From: Nautilus pompilius
Lineage: Eukaryota > Mollusca > Cephalopoda > Nautilida > Nautilidae
Length of the DNA stretch: 64,000 nucleotides
Direction: 5' to 3'
Assembly (NCBI GenBank): GCA_018389105.1
Contig: JACATO010000132.1
Coordinates: forward strand, 1,376,501 to 1,440,500
In this document: positions 50,540-61,560 of the stretch, piece after piece
Position numbering within the stretch: the stretch's first letter is position 1
Layout: each line of letters starts with the position of its first letter
Program-made: the position numbers and the translations under genes
Notes under the pieces: model-generated
What the model was told of the DNA's origin: nothing
Database searches by the model: none
What the model saw: only the letters and a program-made list of their open reading frames with translations

Positions 50540-50830
50540 GCGGATTTTCTGCCTGGCCTTAATTTGGTTAATCTGTCGTCTGTACTGCTTCTGCCAAGAG
50601 CAGAGCGCACAAGATCAGCTAATTTTGCATGCGCCAGAGTTTGCTCCAATGGGGCTGGATGGCCAGCAATGATTGCCAGATCTGCATGTAAGAACGTCTG
50701 TTCTTGAGGATCAGCAGAGCAGCTAAAACCAGTGACATTTTACAGATATGCGGAGGAGGAGGAGGAGAAATGGATCATTAATTACTTGAATCTAATTTTC
50801 TTTGTAGGGATATTTGGTCCTCTGCCAAAT
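50540..50830. promoter_or_regulatory. Candidate conserved cis-regulatory block
   Basis: Marked rise in G+C and sequence complexity with no ORF. Contains TTAATTTGGTTAATCTG, TCAGCTAATTTTGCATGCGC, the inverted repeat GCTGGATGGCCAGC near 50655-50670, CAATGATTGCCAG, and a GGAGGAGGAGGAG run near 50754. I take it as a probable conserved non-coding element. Confidence 0.35.
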
Positions 50831-51145
50831 TATCTATCTTACCATGGTGCAAGCGTGCTCTTTGGTTGTAGATAATTTGATGCTGTTAATAACAATAAAA
50901 CTACAGTGGTACTAGGTGGTTGAGAAAATTTTTTTCTGCTAGCTGACTTAATATTGATGTTTTATCTCTCTTTCCCCAGGATGTACAGCAGCAGTTTGAG
51001 GAATTCTGCACCAACTCTACTCATCACTAATTTATCTTGTTTGTTTTGTTTTTTTTAAGTACTGTGCTGATCTCTGACAAAACATCTCTTTCTTTAGTCT
51101 AACTGCTTTATTTTATTACAGTCTCAGTACTATTTATTATTAGTG

Positions 51146-51191
<46 letters not shown>

Positions 51192-52899
51192 AAAACAGTA
51201 TTTATTCAGTTACTCAGCTTAGCCTCTCTTTTTTTTTTAAGAGATACATTGTTTTTTATCTTGCATTTCAGTGTATCTCCAGAATGCACAGCCGTACGCT
51301 ACCGAACACTTCCAGAAACCCAAATCCTTCACATATGAAGTGTAATAACTGTCTTTTACAGTTTATATGCATTATTTTCAATGGGTTTTATGGAGATTAT
51401 AAATTTTTTAAAACGACTTTGTTAAGCTAGGAAACTGCTTAAATGATATAAAAATAAATAACAGTGCATAAATTTACTCAAAAGTTTAGAAATTGAAAAA
51501 CAATATTTAGTTAATCCTACATAAAGATATTGTTTGTTTTTTTTTTCCTTTCAAAAATCCAGCATACATACAGTAATTACAGCACTGCTATGATATGTTG
51601 GCTTGTTTTGTTTCACCAGCTGCTGTTTCTGAACATTAGAGTGGTATTTTGGCATATAAAAGAAGACTATAAAGAAACTTACCTGTGTCTCAAGTAGAAG
51701 TCATCAGCAGAGTGAAGTGCTGCTATTCATTATTACTGATCTAAAACTACACCACTTCAAGACTGTAATCACAAACAACAAGGAATCTATCTTCTTTTTT
51801 AACACCACCATGCAGCAACATCCTCTTAAAGATTTTATATGACTAAAGCTGAAATAATTAACACATCTTCATAATATTCACCACTTTTTAATTATTATTA
51901 AAAATACAAAATAAGTGGTCACCAGTGAAGGGCTGTTTATTTTTTTGTTATTTCATGTCTCCCTACTTAAAAGATCTGATGGTGCATCAAATAATGTCGT
52001 GGGCAGGAAATACTTTTGCCCACACTATAACAAGTAATGCAAATAGCATTATACACACACACACAGTTGGGATAATTATAGTGGCCAAAGGGTCATCAGT
52101 AGATCTGATAATGCATATAAACATTGAAAACAGTACATTGGCATGGGGTGTACCCATATGTTACTTGTGCTGCCATTTGCTACTCTCCACCTTCAGTCCA
52201 TATCCCGCATTCATACGCAAACAGCTTTAGCTTTGAAATTCACAAAGTAATAAATAATTTACAATGAAAATTTCTAAATCCATAAAAAAAACCAAAAAAA
52301 ATCCATAAATGTAAAATAATATCTATGTATGTATAATAAAAATTAATATAAAATTTTAAAAAATATTGACTGCGCATTAAAAATGTAAGATAAGGAGGAA
52401 ATGTATAAAGGACGTAATGTAGACCAAAACTTGGAAGGCTGAACTGTCTGCTGTCTCCATATGATTTGGATAATCACCAGAGAAAATACATACGATACAC
52501 AAATTTAAGTCTGATTTTCTTATTTTTCCACCATGTTGCTAAAGATCAAAGTAGTTTTGCCCAAAAAATGCTGATATTTTAGATTTACGAAGGAAAAACC
52601 TGGTTTGTGAAGGTTTCTTTCTTTTCTTTTTTTGTTTTATGGACAATTTCTTAATAAACAAAAAAGTAAATATACACTGAACATAGTTTGGCATCTTTTA
52701 AATTTATAAATGTGGTCGTTCGATAAAGTAATACAATCTTTTCTCTTGTTTTGTGTATGCAAGAGGAAATTCATTGCTAGCTGAGCAGGAATTTGACTGA
52801 TAAAATAAAGAGAGAGAGAAAAAGTAAAAACTAAACACACACTCCCTCTTTATGCCTGTTGTTAATTAATGCTATGCAGCTCAACCAAAGGCCATTATT
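50831..52899. other. AT-rich intergenic DNA, no gene
   Basis: Contains the (TTA)n microsatellite at 51149-51187 and poly-T near 51045 and 51535. An ORF at 51925-52230 (101 codons) has no recognisable domain and overlaps a CACACACACA run. I do not call it a gene. Confidence 0.5.
51149..51187. repeat. (TTA)n microsatellite
   Basis: About 13 uninterrupted TTA trinucleotides, likely length-polymorphic. Confidence 0.93.
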
Positions 52900-53290
52900 A
52901 GATAGTGCCTTGAGACTTGAGCCATATGCCTTATCAACCTAGCTTTAATCCCGAATTGGGGGTCGGACATTAATGTCTGAATCCCAATTATGAAAATATG
53001 TTTAAGTCGTACATCTGGGTAACCATGTATGCAAAGGGCAAAATATGCAATATTACAAAATATTGATTGGCACGCAGTGAAGGAATGGCGCGACCAGCGG
53101 ACCCAGATTACGGCTGCTAATCTAATGTTAGTCAATATGCAAACATTTGAACTGGCCGTTCAGCGGGACCTCAAATCCGCTGGGCTTTTTAATAAGAAAG
53201 CTTTTGCGTGCAAATGTACCAACCACTCAGCCGTTCTCTCTTTCTTATTGCAGAATATTTCTTTCAGAATTAATTAATCAGGGAAGCTTG
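52900..53290. promoter_or_regulatory. Strongest candidate conserved enhancer
   Basis: GC-balanced, non-repetitive block with no gene-like ORF. It holds a 36-bp imperfect palindrome at 52954-52989 (ends AATTGGG and CCCAATT, centre GACATTAATGTC, three mismatched pairs). Four octamer-like sites follow within 187 bp: ATGCAAA at 53029-53035, ATGCAAT at 53045-53051, ATGCAAA at 53137-53143 and TGCAAAT at 53209-53215. TAATCC- and TAAT-type homeodomain sites are also present. An 82-codon frame at 53029-53277 runs through it but resembles no protein. POU/homeodomain occupancy is inferred. Confidence 0.4.
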
Positions 53291-53499
53291 CATGAAGAAT
53301 ATGATAGAGATTCTTTTGGTTGATTTTGGTAGGATGCTAAATGGCAAGATGATATTTAAGAGTCTAAAACTAATCAGTATGTGGTACGAATGCAAAGCGT
53401 TTACATTACAAATGATTACATTGCATTGAATCACTGGGGAAAAAAAAGTCTCTTAGAATGTGAGCAGTACTGAAATGCTTGAAAATTATGTTATGGTGT

Positions 53500-53960
53500 T
53501 AAAATCGACCCAACAAAACAGAAGCGGGGTGATTAAGGCTAGCCAGCACAATTGACTGAATTACTATGATATTGGAAAGCGTATCCCCTTTGCTGCTTGC
53601 TGTTACCCCCTTGGAGCTCTGCTGCCAACCAGAACCGCCTCCCCATCAACGATTTAACAGCCAAACTGTCGTCCAATTTAATTAAAAGCCTTGCTTTTAT
53701 ACCAGGAGAAGCAAACAAATTTTATCATGTTTGAGGTATTACTAGCAGTAGCTGCGCAATACCAAGGGAATTATATCTGTCAATGAAATCGCATCTTAAT
53801 CTAGTGACCTGGAAATTATCTGGCCGTCATTATGTCGTCCTTCATGCAATCACCGCCAAATTAACTAGTGTGCCGCCATACTGTTTGATCACTGTAAGGA
53901 TGTGGGTGAGAAACTCAGGTTATGTATGCATGGCTACTGCACAGTGGACATTCAACAGCT
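53500..53960. promoter_or_regulatory. Candidate conserved cis-regulatory block
   Basis: Second complex island next to the previous one, separated by about 200 bp of AT-rich sequence. Motifs are GTGATTAAGG, CAATTGACTGAATTAC, ATCAACGATTTAAC, CCAATTTAATTAAAAG, and CATCTTAATCTAGTGACC. A 69-codon ORF at 53783-53992 is unrecognised. The clustering with 47.8, 48.7, 50.5 and 52.9 kb suggests a regulatory domain of one developmental gene. Confidence 0.33.
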
Positions 53961-54354
53961 GTTTCTCCTTATCCTCAATGATAGAATTGTAAACAAGTTT
54001 AACTAACTTTCATAATTTTATTCACAGAAAAAAACTAATTGCTGTCTCTTTGGAAAGTTTATGATTTTTTATCTTCATATGAATTAACCAGAAATGGAAA
54101 AAGAAAAAAAAATCAAAATATTTTTCATTAGGGTAATTTACTGCATAGAAGCACATGTAAAAAAAAAAGACATAAACAAACAAACCTTACATTAAAATCT
54201 ATATTTTAATAAACTCTAAATCAGCAAATCTTGTCACAAATGGAGGAGTCCCTCACTATAGTCTTACTGAATACTGCTGTCTTGAATATAAGATAAATTA
54301 CTAAATTCTACAGTCAGGTTTTCTCATGCCAGCATTTATATTGTGGACAAAATA
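53961..54354. other. AT-rich spacer
   Basis: Poly-A and poly-T rich, with nothing recognised. Confidence 0.5.
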
Positions 54355-54356
54355 TA

Positions 54357-55648
54357 CAGTACCACTCAAAATTTGCTAAGGATCAAATGATTATCAATAA
54401 ACCATGCATGTTACATGTAGTTTTGGCTCCCTTACCTACAGTGCGACAGAATTTCCTCCAATGCTTCAAGGTCCGAGTTACACAGGAATATATAACCTCT
54501 TGATTTTAATCTAAATGTCTGGGTTACATGCTGTTATTTTGATTTTAAGAAATTATTCATCACCAAATTGGTCGTTTTCAAATGCTGGTTGATACAGAAT
54601 AGCACAACAAGGAAAGAAACATTTGACAGCCTCATAACTTGTGGGGCAACTGAATTTATGTGGTAGATAAGCATCATTTCTTTGGTCTGGATACTGGATT
54701 AAACTTTTGGTAGTGCTGTTAAATGACATAGTGGTGGGGCCTATCCTAATTAATAATGCATTACCAGGATTGTTGATTGCTTTTTAGTCTTGCAAGGAAG
54801 AAGAAACCATTCAGGATGGCAATTCAGTTGCAATCTGATTTTCAAAATGCAACATGTGTCATTTTCTCAACACAAACTGTATGTAATCATCTTTGAACTA
54901 AAGGTATACAGTAAAAAAAGCATATCCACATACCACTAACCTTGGGCCACTATAAGGTACAGCAGCAAGACTGCCTACAGACCATGGACTGAACTTCTGT
55001 ACTCTTCATGGATGTATTCAGATTTTACAAATCAGTGTGCCAGAGTGGAGTCTGGTGAAGACCAGGAGAAAAGTTTCAAGTAGCCAACATCGCTGAACAT
55101 AACTGCAATGGAGGTGTGGTGCATTGATGGTGTGGTGAGGGATTAACTGAAATGGCACCATGACAGGTTTAAGGAATAAGGATAAGATCCTTGATGTTTA
55201 CATGAGGCCTTACACTGATGCTATTGAGGATAACTTCAGGAATTTGATGGTGTCTTATAGAGGAATGGGATGATGTGGTCCAAATCACCATTCAGAGACT
55301 CATCAGAAGCACGAGACCTTGGTGCCAAGCTGTTACGTGTGCTAAAGGCTCTCACGCAAGATACTATGAAAAGAAAGTTTCCACTTTAGAACAAAATGTA
55401 AAATATTGTGTGTCCTTTATCGATAACCAAACAATCTTTTTCTTCTTTTTCTTGAGTGGTGCATCTAATGGCCTGGTGTGGTACCATTGTTTGATGAAAT
55501 CTTTGACAGTTTACAATATTAATGTTTTCTTAAAGTATAGTTTACACACATTCTAACTTTTCTTACCTTATAGTACCTAACAAAATGATGACATTCACCA
55601 CGTAACTCTTGATCCTTAGCAGTTTTGAAGAAATTCATTTGAACTCTG
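54357..55648 (+). mobile_element. Decayed Tc1-like transposon, separate family
   Basis: The left end CAGTACCACTCAAAATTTGC continues into TAAGGATCAAA and follows TA at 54355-54356. Inverted near the right, CTTGATCCTTAGCAGTTTTG (55608-55627) is its complement, after which the terminus is disrupted. A likely end is CTCTG at 55648 before TA at 55649-55650. The interior carries broken Tc1 transposase sequence. Its TIRs are unlike those of the 34.4 and 55.9 kb copies. Confidence 0.7.
54950..55380 (+). pseudogene. Tc1-like transposase remnant
   Basis: The best segment is at 55275-55370, ITIQRLIRSTRPWCQAVTCA then KGSHARY. It matches the C-terminus of a Tc1 lineage ending IPQ.TIQRLIRSM.RRCQA.I.A.GGHTRY. 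Upstream, KILDVYMRPYTDAIEDNF (about 55190-55240) fits the R.Y.DEILRPHV.PF segment. All three catalytic residues are lost or unreadable, and stops and frameshifts are frequent. It is old and inactive. Confidence 0.65.
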
Positions 55649-55890
55649 TAGTAGTCAGGCAAACACTTTTTATGGAGTAACTGGAAAAATTAAATGTTCC
55701 ATTTATTGTTTGTAGATACCACCCTAATAACTACTTGTAGGATGGGGAATTTTATGCTGTTTTTATCCAGAAGAACATTGGTATTTGAGAGGTTTACACT
55801 CATATTGTTTTTCTTTTTAAATTTAAGTAATTTGATGGTTTCACAAAATTAAGAGTTTACATTTAAAAGAACTTTTTGTTTTTCAATATA

Positions 55891-57361
55891 CAGGTGCATC
55901 TCAAAAAATTAGAATATCGTGGAAGAGTTCAATATTTTTTGTCATTTATTTCAGAAAGTGAAAATTGTATATATTCTGGACTCATTACATGTAAACTAAA
56001 ATGTTTCAAGCATTTTTTAATTTTAATTTTGATAATTACGGCCTACAGCTAAAAAAATAGAAAAAACGTATCTCAAAATATCAGAATATTCCATTTCGAG
56101 TTTGAGTAAATCACTATTTATTCAGTATAAATACCATGAATCCCTCAGTCTGGTTCAGTACACTCAACCACAATCATGGGGAAGACTGCTGACTTGACAG
56201 TTGTCCAGAAGACACTCATTGACACCCTCCACAAGGAGGGTAAACCACAGAAGGTCATTGCTGAAAGCATATTCATGGAAAGTTGACTGGAAGGGAAAAG
56301 TGTGGTAGGAAAAGGTGCACAAGCAAGAGGGATGACCGCAGCCTTGAGAGGATTGTCAAGCAAAGCCAATTCAAGAACTTGGGAAAGCTTCACAAGAAGC
56401 GGACTGAGGCTGGAGTCAGTGCATCAAGAGCCACCATGCACAGATGTGTCAAGGAAATGGGCTACAAGTGTCGCATTCCTAGTGTCAAGCCACTCCTGAA
56501 CCAGAGACAACGTCAGAAGCGTCTTACCTGGGCTAAGGAGAAAAATAACTGGACCGTTACTCAGTGGTCCTCTTTTCAGATGAAAGTAAATTTTGCATTT
56601 CATTTGGAAATCAAGGTCCCACAGTCTGGAGAGGCACAGAATCCAAGTTGCTTGAAGTCCAATGTGAAGTCTCCACAGTCAGTGATGATTTGGGGTGCCA
56701 TGTCATCTGCTGGTGTTGGTCCACTGTGTTTTATCAAGTCCAAAGTCAATGCAGCCATCTACTAGGAGATTTTAGAGCACTTCATGCTTCTGTCTGCTGT
56801 CAAGTTTTATGGAGATGCTGATTTCCTTTTCCAGCAGGACTTGGCACTTGCCCACAGTGCCAAAACTACTAGTAACTGGTTTGCTGACCATGGTATTACT
56901 GCGCTTGATTGGCCAGCCAACTCGCCTGACCTGGACCCCATAGAGAATCTATAGGGTATTGTCAAGAGGAAGATGAGAGACACCAGACCCAACAATACTG
57001 ACAACCTGCTATCAAAGCAACCTGGGCTTCCATAACACCTCAGCAGTGCCACAGGCTGATCGTATCCATGCCCCACCACATTGATGCAGTGATTTGTGCA
57101 AAAGGAGATCCGACCAAGTATTGAGTGCATAAATGAACATACTTTTCAGAAGTTCGACATTTCTATATTATAAATCCTTTTTTTTTTTTATTGATCTTAT
57201 GAAATATTCTAATATTTTGAGATAGTGGATTTTTGATTTTCATGAGCTGTAAAAACAAAAAAAGATTTGCAATATTTCACTTTATCTCTAATGAATCTAG
57301 AATAAATTATGGAAAAAAAATGAACTCTTCCACGATATTATAATTTCTTGAGATGCACCTG
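55891..57361 (+). mobile_element. Tc1-like transposon copy 2
   Basis: A 1471-bp element flanked by TA at 55889-55890 and 57362-57363. Outer inverted repeats of 41 bp have two mismatches (CAGGTGCATCTCAAAAAATT on the left, CAGGTGCATCTCAAGAAATT reverse-complemented from the right). Inner repeats at 56070-56092 and 57201-57223 repeat the ATCTCAAAATAT..GAATATT motif, giving an IR/DR layout. Same family and strand as the copy at 34407, with unrelated flanks. It carries a 31-bp deletion relative to copy 1 near 56268, between AAAG repeats. Copy 1 has instead lost about 14 bp near 34506. Confidence 0.94.
56176..57124 (+). pseudogene. Tc1 transposase (DD34E) pseudogene, copy 2
   Basis: Start ATG at 56176 (MGKTADLTVVQKTLIDTLH). 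Basic linker GREKCGRKRCTSKRDD, then second HTH. First catalytic Asp in VLFSDESKF (codon at 56579), second in FLFQQDLA (codon at 56838), then NSPDLDPIEN with Glu 35 residues after the second Asp, so DD34E. It ends TKY-stop at 57122-57124. Defects: the 31-bp deletion in the first HTH, two frame changes around SDES shared with copy 1, TAG at 56763-56765 where IYQE is expected, and TAG at about 56952 just after PIENL. The longest frame, 56283-56765, reads through the SDES region in the wrong frame. Confidence 0.9.
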
Positions 57362-57363
57362 TA

Positions 57364-60300
57364 TTTGATCATGTTTTAATTAAAATTCCATAATTTTTTG
57401 TTGTTTTAAAAGGAAAGTCTTTTTATTTATTTATAGTATATTTTTAATATACCAAGTGAAGTAAAATTCAGAAATTTTTCTTGAAGGCTGACATCCAAAA
57501 CAAAAACTTTTAGGTTTGTTACAAAGTCATTTAAATCAGGAATGAACGGTTCACATCATAGAAGGGTAGTTTATATCTTTACTGGTCACCTGACCATCAA
57601 CAAAGGATACTGCTGCTGCTTTCTAAATTAGCTTCAACTGGACATTACTTTTACCAAGTGGAGCCTATTAATCTTTCTGTAGGACCTGCTTTGATCAGTT
57701 AGCCTAAAGAAGCAGCATTTTAACCACATGCACTAAATGCAGTATATAATATTTCAAAAAATGTAATCATTTGTTTCCTTAAAAACATTATTTTGCTGTG
57801 GACATTTAAGGAAATTGTATTTAATTAACAGATTCTTGTTTAGCATTGTTGAAAGATACAGTGATAAACTGCTGCCATAATTGATGCGTGAAAAGTTTCT
57901 GCATGAGAACATACTGGGGTTATTGCTGCTTTCTATTTTTTGACATTTTGTAAACAGAAAGTCAATGCAGCTTGCTAAAATACTGTTTCCTTTTATTACT
58001 TTCAGAGTTATCAAACTATTGGAAAACTGTTTCCTGTAAAGAATCCCTTCCAACACCATCCCATAAAGTCTCATGCTGTCTCTCTGTATCCTGTTGAGGT
58101 AAACAACCATCATTAATATTGGGGGAAGATAACAATGGCATCATATTTTATATTTTCCCTGCTGTTTCTATCTAGTGGGATGGTGAACCCTTTTTTTTTT
58201 TTGTAAAAAATGTTTTGAATGTTCCCTTTTGCCCTTGGAAAATAAGAAACTTTCCATTAATCATAAGTTAAATGGCAAGTTTAAACTTGGGTGTAAGTTT
58301 ACCAGATACATGTATAGTTTTTATTTAATAATACTTTCAAAAAAATATTTACTTCTTGGATTGCCTCTGGCTTAAATGACATGATAATGGCCTGAATTGG
58401 ATAATTAATGAAATTAGACTATTACATTGAGTTTGTGTGCATGCAGTTAGTTCATATAGGAGGCAGGTAGACATTATGGCTTGTTCAAAGTTCATGGTTT
58501 TTGGACTGGTTTTCTTTATTAGATTAGACAGAATCAATCTTTACTACTTATGCTTCGATTACTTTTTATTGTTCTCAAAAATGCATTTAAAAATAAGTTG
58601 CTGTATACCAGCAGTCAAACATTTACTGCTGATCTAGGCTATTATAAGGTAACTTAAATAGCGTCTTTTTCCTGGCATGAAAACAGTGCTCTGATCTGGG
58701 CAGTTTAGATAGAGCCCCCAAATAAACACTTAGACCAGGAAAGTCTCCTTTCAGATTTGTTCCTGCATCCATGTATTTGCTTTAGTATTTTTGCTTTTTA
58801 GATGTTTAAACTAGTAAAGTTATTATTAAAGTGATAGCATTCACACTATGGAAACTCATAAATAGAAACTAATTTGGAATAAATGACTGCATTTATGATA
58901 ATAAGCTGAAATTTAAAATATATATATATACACCATTGATGTTTACAAAATGCTGGAGAAGCCAAAAAGTCTCCAGTGTAGAAACTCAGCTCATTTTTCT
59001 TGTTATACTAATGTTTGTATGCTAAATTATTCCAACTAAAATCTTAGACACAGCACCTTTAAATAGCATAGTATATTTTTTTATGGTTTTTTTTTTTCAT
59101 TCTATTTTCAATATTTTTTTTAAAAATTACAAAATTGATTTAAGGAAAAACATCTTGAAATAAACATCAGCAGTGACACTTTAAGAAAATAATCTTTGGT
59201 GTTTTTATTTAAAAAAATTAATTAAATTCCAAACTGACACAGTAGCTCATGTCAAATATAAATATATTTTCTTCATTATAAAAGAGCAACTAAAAAGTAG
59301 TGCGATTACACTGTGAAATAAAGTAATTTACTGTAAAACAATTAAACTGTAATTACCATCTTGCTGAGATTTAAAAAAACAAACTGAAGCTTATTTATTA
59401 ATAGCTATTTTCATATAACCTTGAAGCAGGTGACTATTGGTTATAAATTAAAGTTGACATATGCTAAAATATACCTAAAAATGAGATAATATAATCATCA
59501 CACATGATTTTATTGTGGCAAGCTTTTAAATTTATTACACTTTTAATTAGTGCAGTTAGAATGTAAACCTGATATATTACACATAACAAAAGAATACTGA
59601 TAATTTTTTTGGAAAGAAAAACTATTCGCTAAACTAAATGAACACAGTAGCAGAAGTTCTGGATATCTGAAGTGAAGGTTATTCATTAGACTAATTAATG
59701 GTGACAACAGAAATTAAAATTCAATTGAAGAAAGGAATGGATTATTACTACTAGCTGCAGGCAACATTTAGATACATTAAAACTAAACTATGTTAAGCTA
59801 ACTCTGGACCGGAACTTTAATCTAATAACAGTTCTGTGCAGTGTTAAAATTCTCCAAAAAACTTTTTTTTTTCTTCTTTTTCAACATGGACTATTTTTTT
59901 AGTTCTTTATGCCAGTAAAAAAAAAAACAACATTTATTCTTCTTTAAAGATCTAGTTAATCTATAGTTAAATAAGACCAAAATTTCCATCTTTGTTTTCA
60001 GAAAATATTCACTTTAAGGTAGAAAAAAAAGAAGAAAGAAACGTGCTATGCTAACTTATAGTGTAGCATTTGTCTGCAGGTTGTACCAGTGATTGTTGTA
60101 ATACATGTAGCATCAACAGTTTGTTTTAAATTATGAGATAATAAATGCAATATTACTTTATTTATGTACCAGATATTAATCACTGCCACTTTATTTCCAT
60201 CAAGGTTGATTTGCCATTTTCCTTTTGCATTAAAAAAAAAAAATTCTAAAGTCATAAAGTATATTCTTTATCTGTTTATAATCTTGGCTTGAAATAAAAC

Positions 60301-61099
60301 AGGTAGACATTTATCTATTTATTTATTTATTATTTTATTTTATGATTAAAAGTATGCTTTTAAATCTGAGGAAAAATAAATTATGTCCTACATATAGTAG
60401 ATGCATTGGTTGTTTTTTTTTTTAAGAAAAGTCTCAAAGAAAACTGAAAAGCAAAGCATCCAGACATGAAATAATCCACACACTTTCTTTATATCATTTG
60501 TCTCTTTGTTGTTCACAAAATATATGACCATTCTTTTGGAAAGAGAAGTTCAGACCTACCTATTTTGTTTGAATAGCACCTCATAGATATGAAAGGAAAG
60601 CAGATTTGTATATTCTACACACATATTTCTAGAATGATTATAATTTTTAGACAATTTCATAAAAGTGAATAGATTTCGAATGTATACCAGACCTTACGTC
60701 TTGTTTATAGTATGCAAGACCTAAAACGATTCCATTCTGTGTTTTTCTACTTCTCAATACAACAATAAAAGCACAAAGGTTTTCTGTAAACGCACATCAG
60801 TTCCAGATAAAATGTATTGTTTTTCTAGTAACTAAATAAATATTTCTTTATTTATCTAATTCTTAAAATGACCTTTTATTCTGTTTAACATAAAACAACA
60901 AAACAATTTTTTGCTGCATATCTAACACTTCAGCAAGTTCTGTTTATTTTCACTAAACCCCCCCTCTCTCTCTCTTCAACATTAGCCAGACATTTGTTCA
61001 CTGATTTTACTTCCTGTTTTCAAAATTAACAATTAAGAACTTTAATGATTTTAATGCATAAATGTCATTCTTAATATGGTATTATGTAAAAAAAAAAAG
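57364..61099. other. AT-rich intergenic DNA, no gene
   Basis: No recognised gene. A 119-codon minus-strand ORF at 57754-58113 shows no domain. Positions 59280-59460 have several TAATTA-like motifs (CAATTAAACTGTAATTACC near 59340) and might be another regulatory block. Poly-T near 58190 and 59085. Confidence 0.5.
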
Positions 61100-61560
61100 G
61101 GGGGAACTCAAATAATTAGAACAACCGTTACTCGTTAATGTTCTTGTGAGCTGATGTTGTGTGATGTGGTTATTTTCTTCACACCAAGAATTTTACTGCT
61201 GACAAGCGGAACACGATCCTTCATACTGTCAAGCAAAACAGTTCTTTGTTGTTTTGTTTTTCTTTTTTGCTGCTAAAATCTATTTACATTAAACATTCTG
61301 TTAATTCAGACATTTCTGAGGTTCTTGGCAGTTTTGTGACTGTTAGGCTTGGCATTTATCTTGTCTGGAACCTTTCAGATAATCCATCAAATTTTTAGAA
61401 CAGTTCGTTCATTAACACACTTTAACACTTTGTAATAGTCAATTAGCTGTGAATTAATCAGAGCTAATTATGGAAATTTTCTTAACCATTAGCTAATTAC
61501 AGCAACAGAGAAATTTCACTGGCAGTAAGTATTCTTGAAATCACCTCCAGCACTATATTT
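61100..61560. promoter_or_regulatory. Candidate homeodomain-rich enhancer
   Basis: Complex, ORF-free block. Within 61441-61500 there are three AATTAGCT/AGCTAATT sites: 61441-61448, 61462-61469 (inverted with respect to the first) and 61491-61498, the last within the perfect palindrome ATTAGCTAAT at 61488-61497. GAATTAATCAG lies between the first pair. CAAATAATTAGAAC near 61110 and CATTAACACACTTTAACAC near 61411 add further core sites. Such density fits an antennapedia/paired-class target. Function is inferred. Confidence 0.37.

Noticed and set aside
51925-52230. 101-codon ORF
   Set aside because: Overlaps a CA microsatellite, has no domain, and shows no homologous pattern.
53029-53277. 82-codon ORF in the candidate enhancer
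   Set aside because: It reads protein-like because the block is GC-balanced, but it matches no family I know, and the octamer sites and palindrome explain the complexity better.
57754-58113. 119-codon minus-strand ORF, one of the longest outside clear transposons
   Set aside because: No recognisable domain, AT-driven composition, no visible splice or promoter context. It is within what chance gives in 64 kb.
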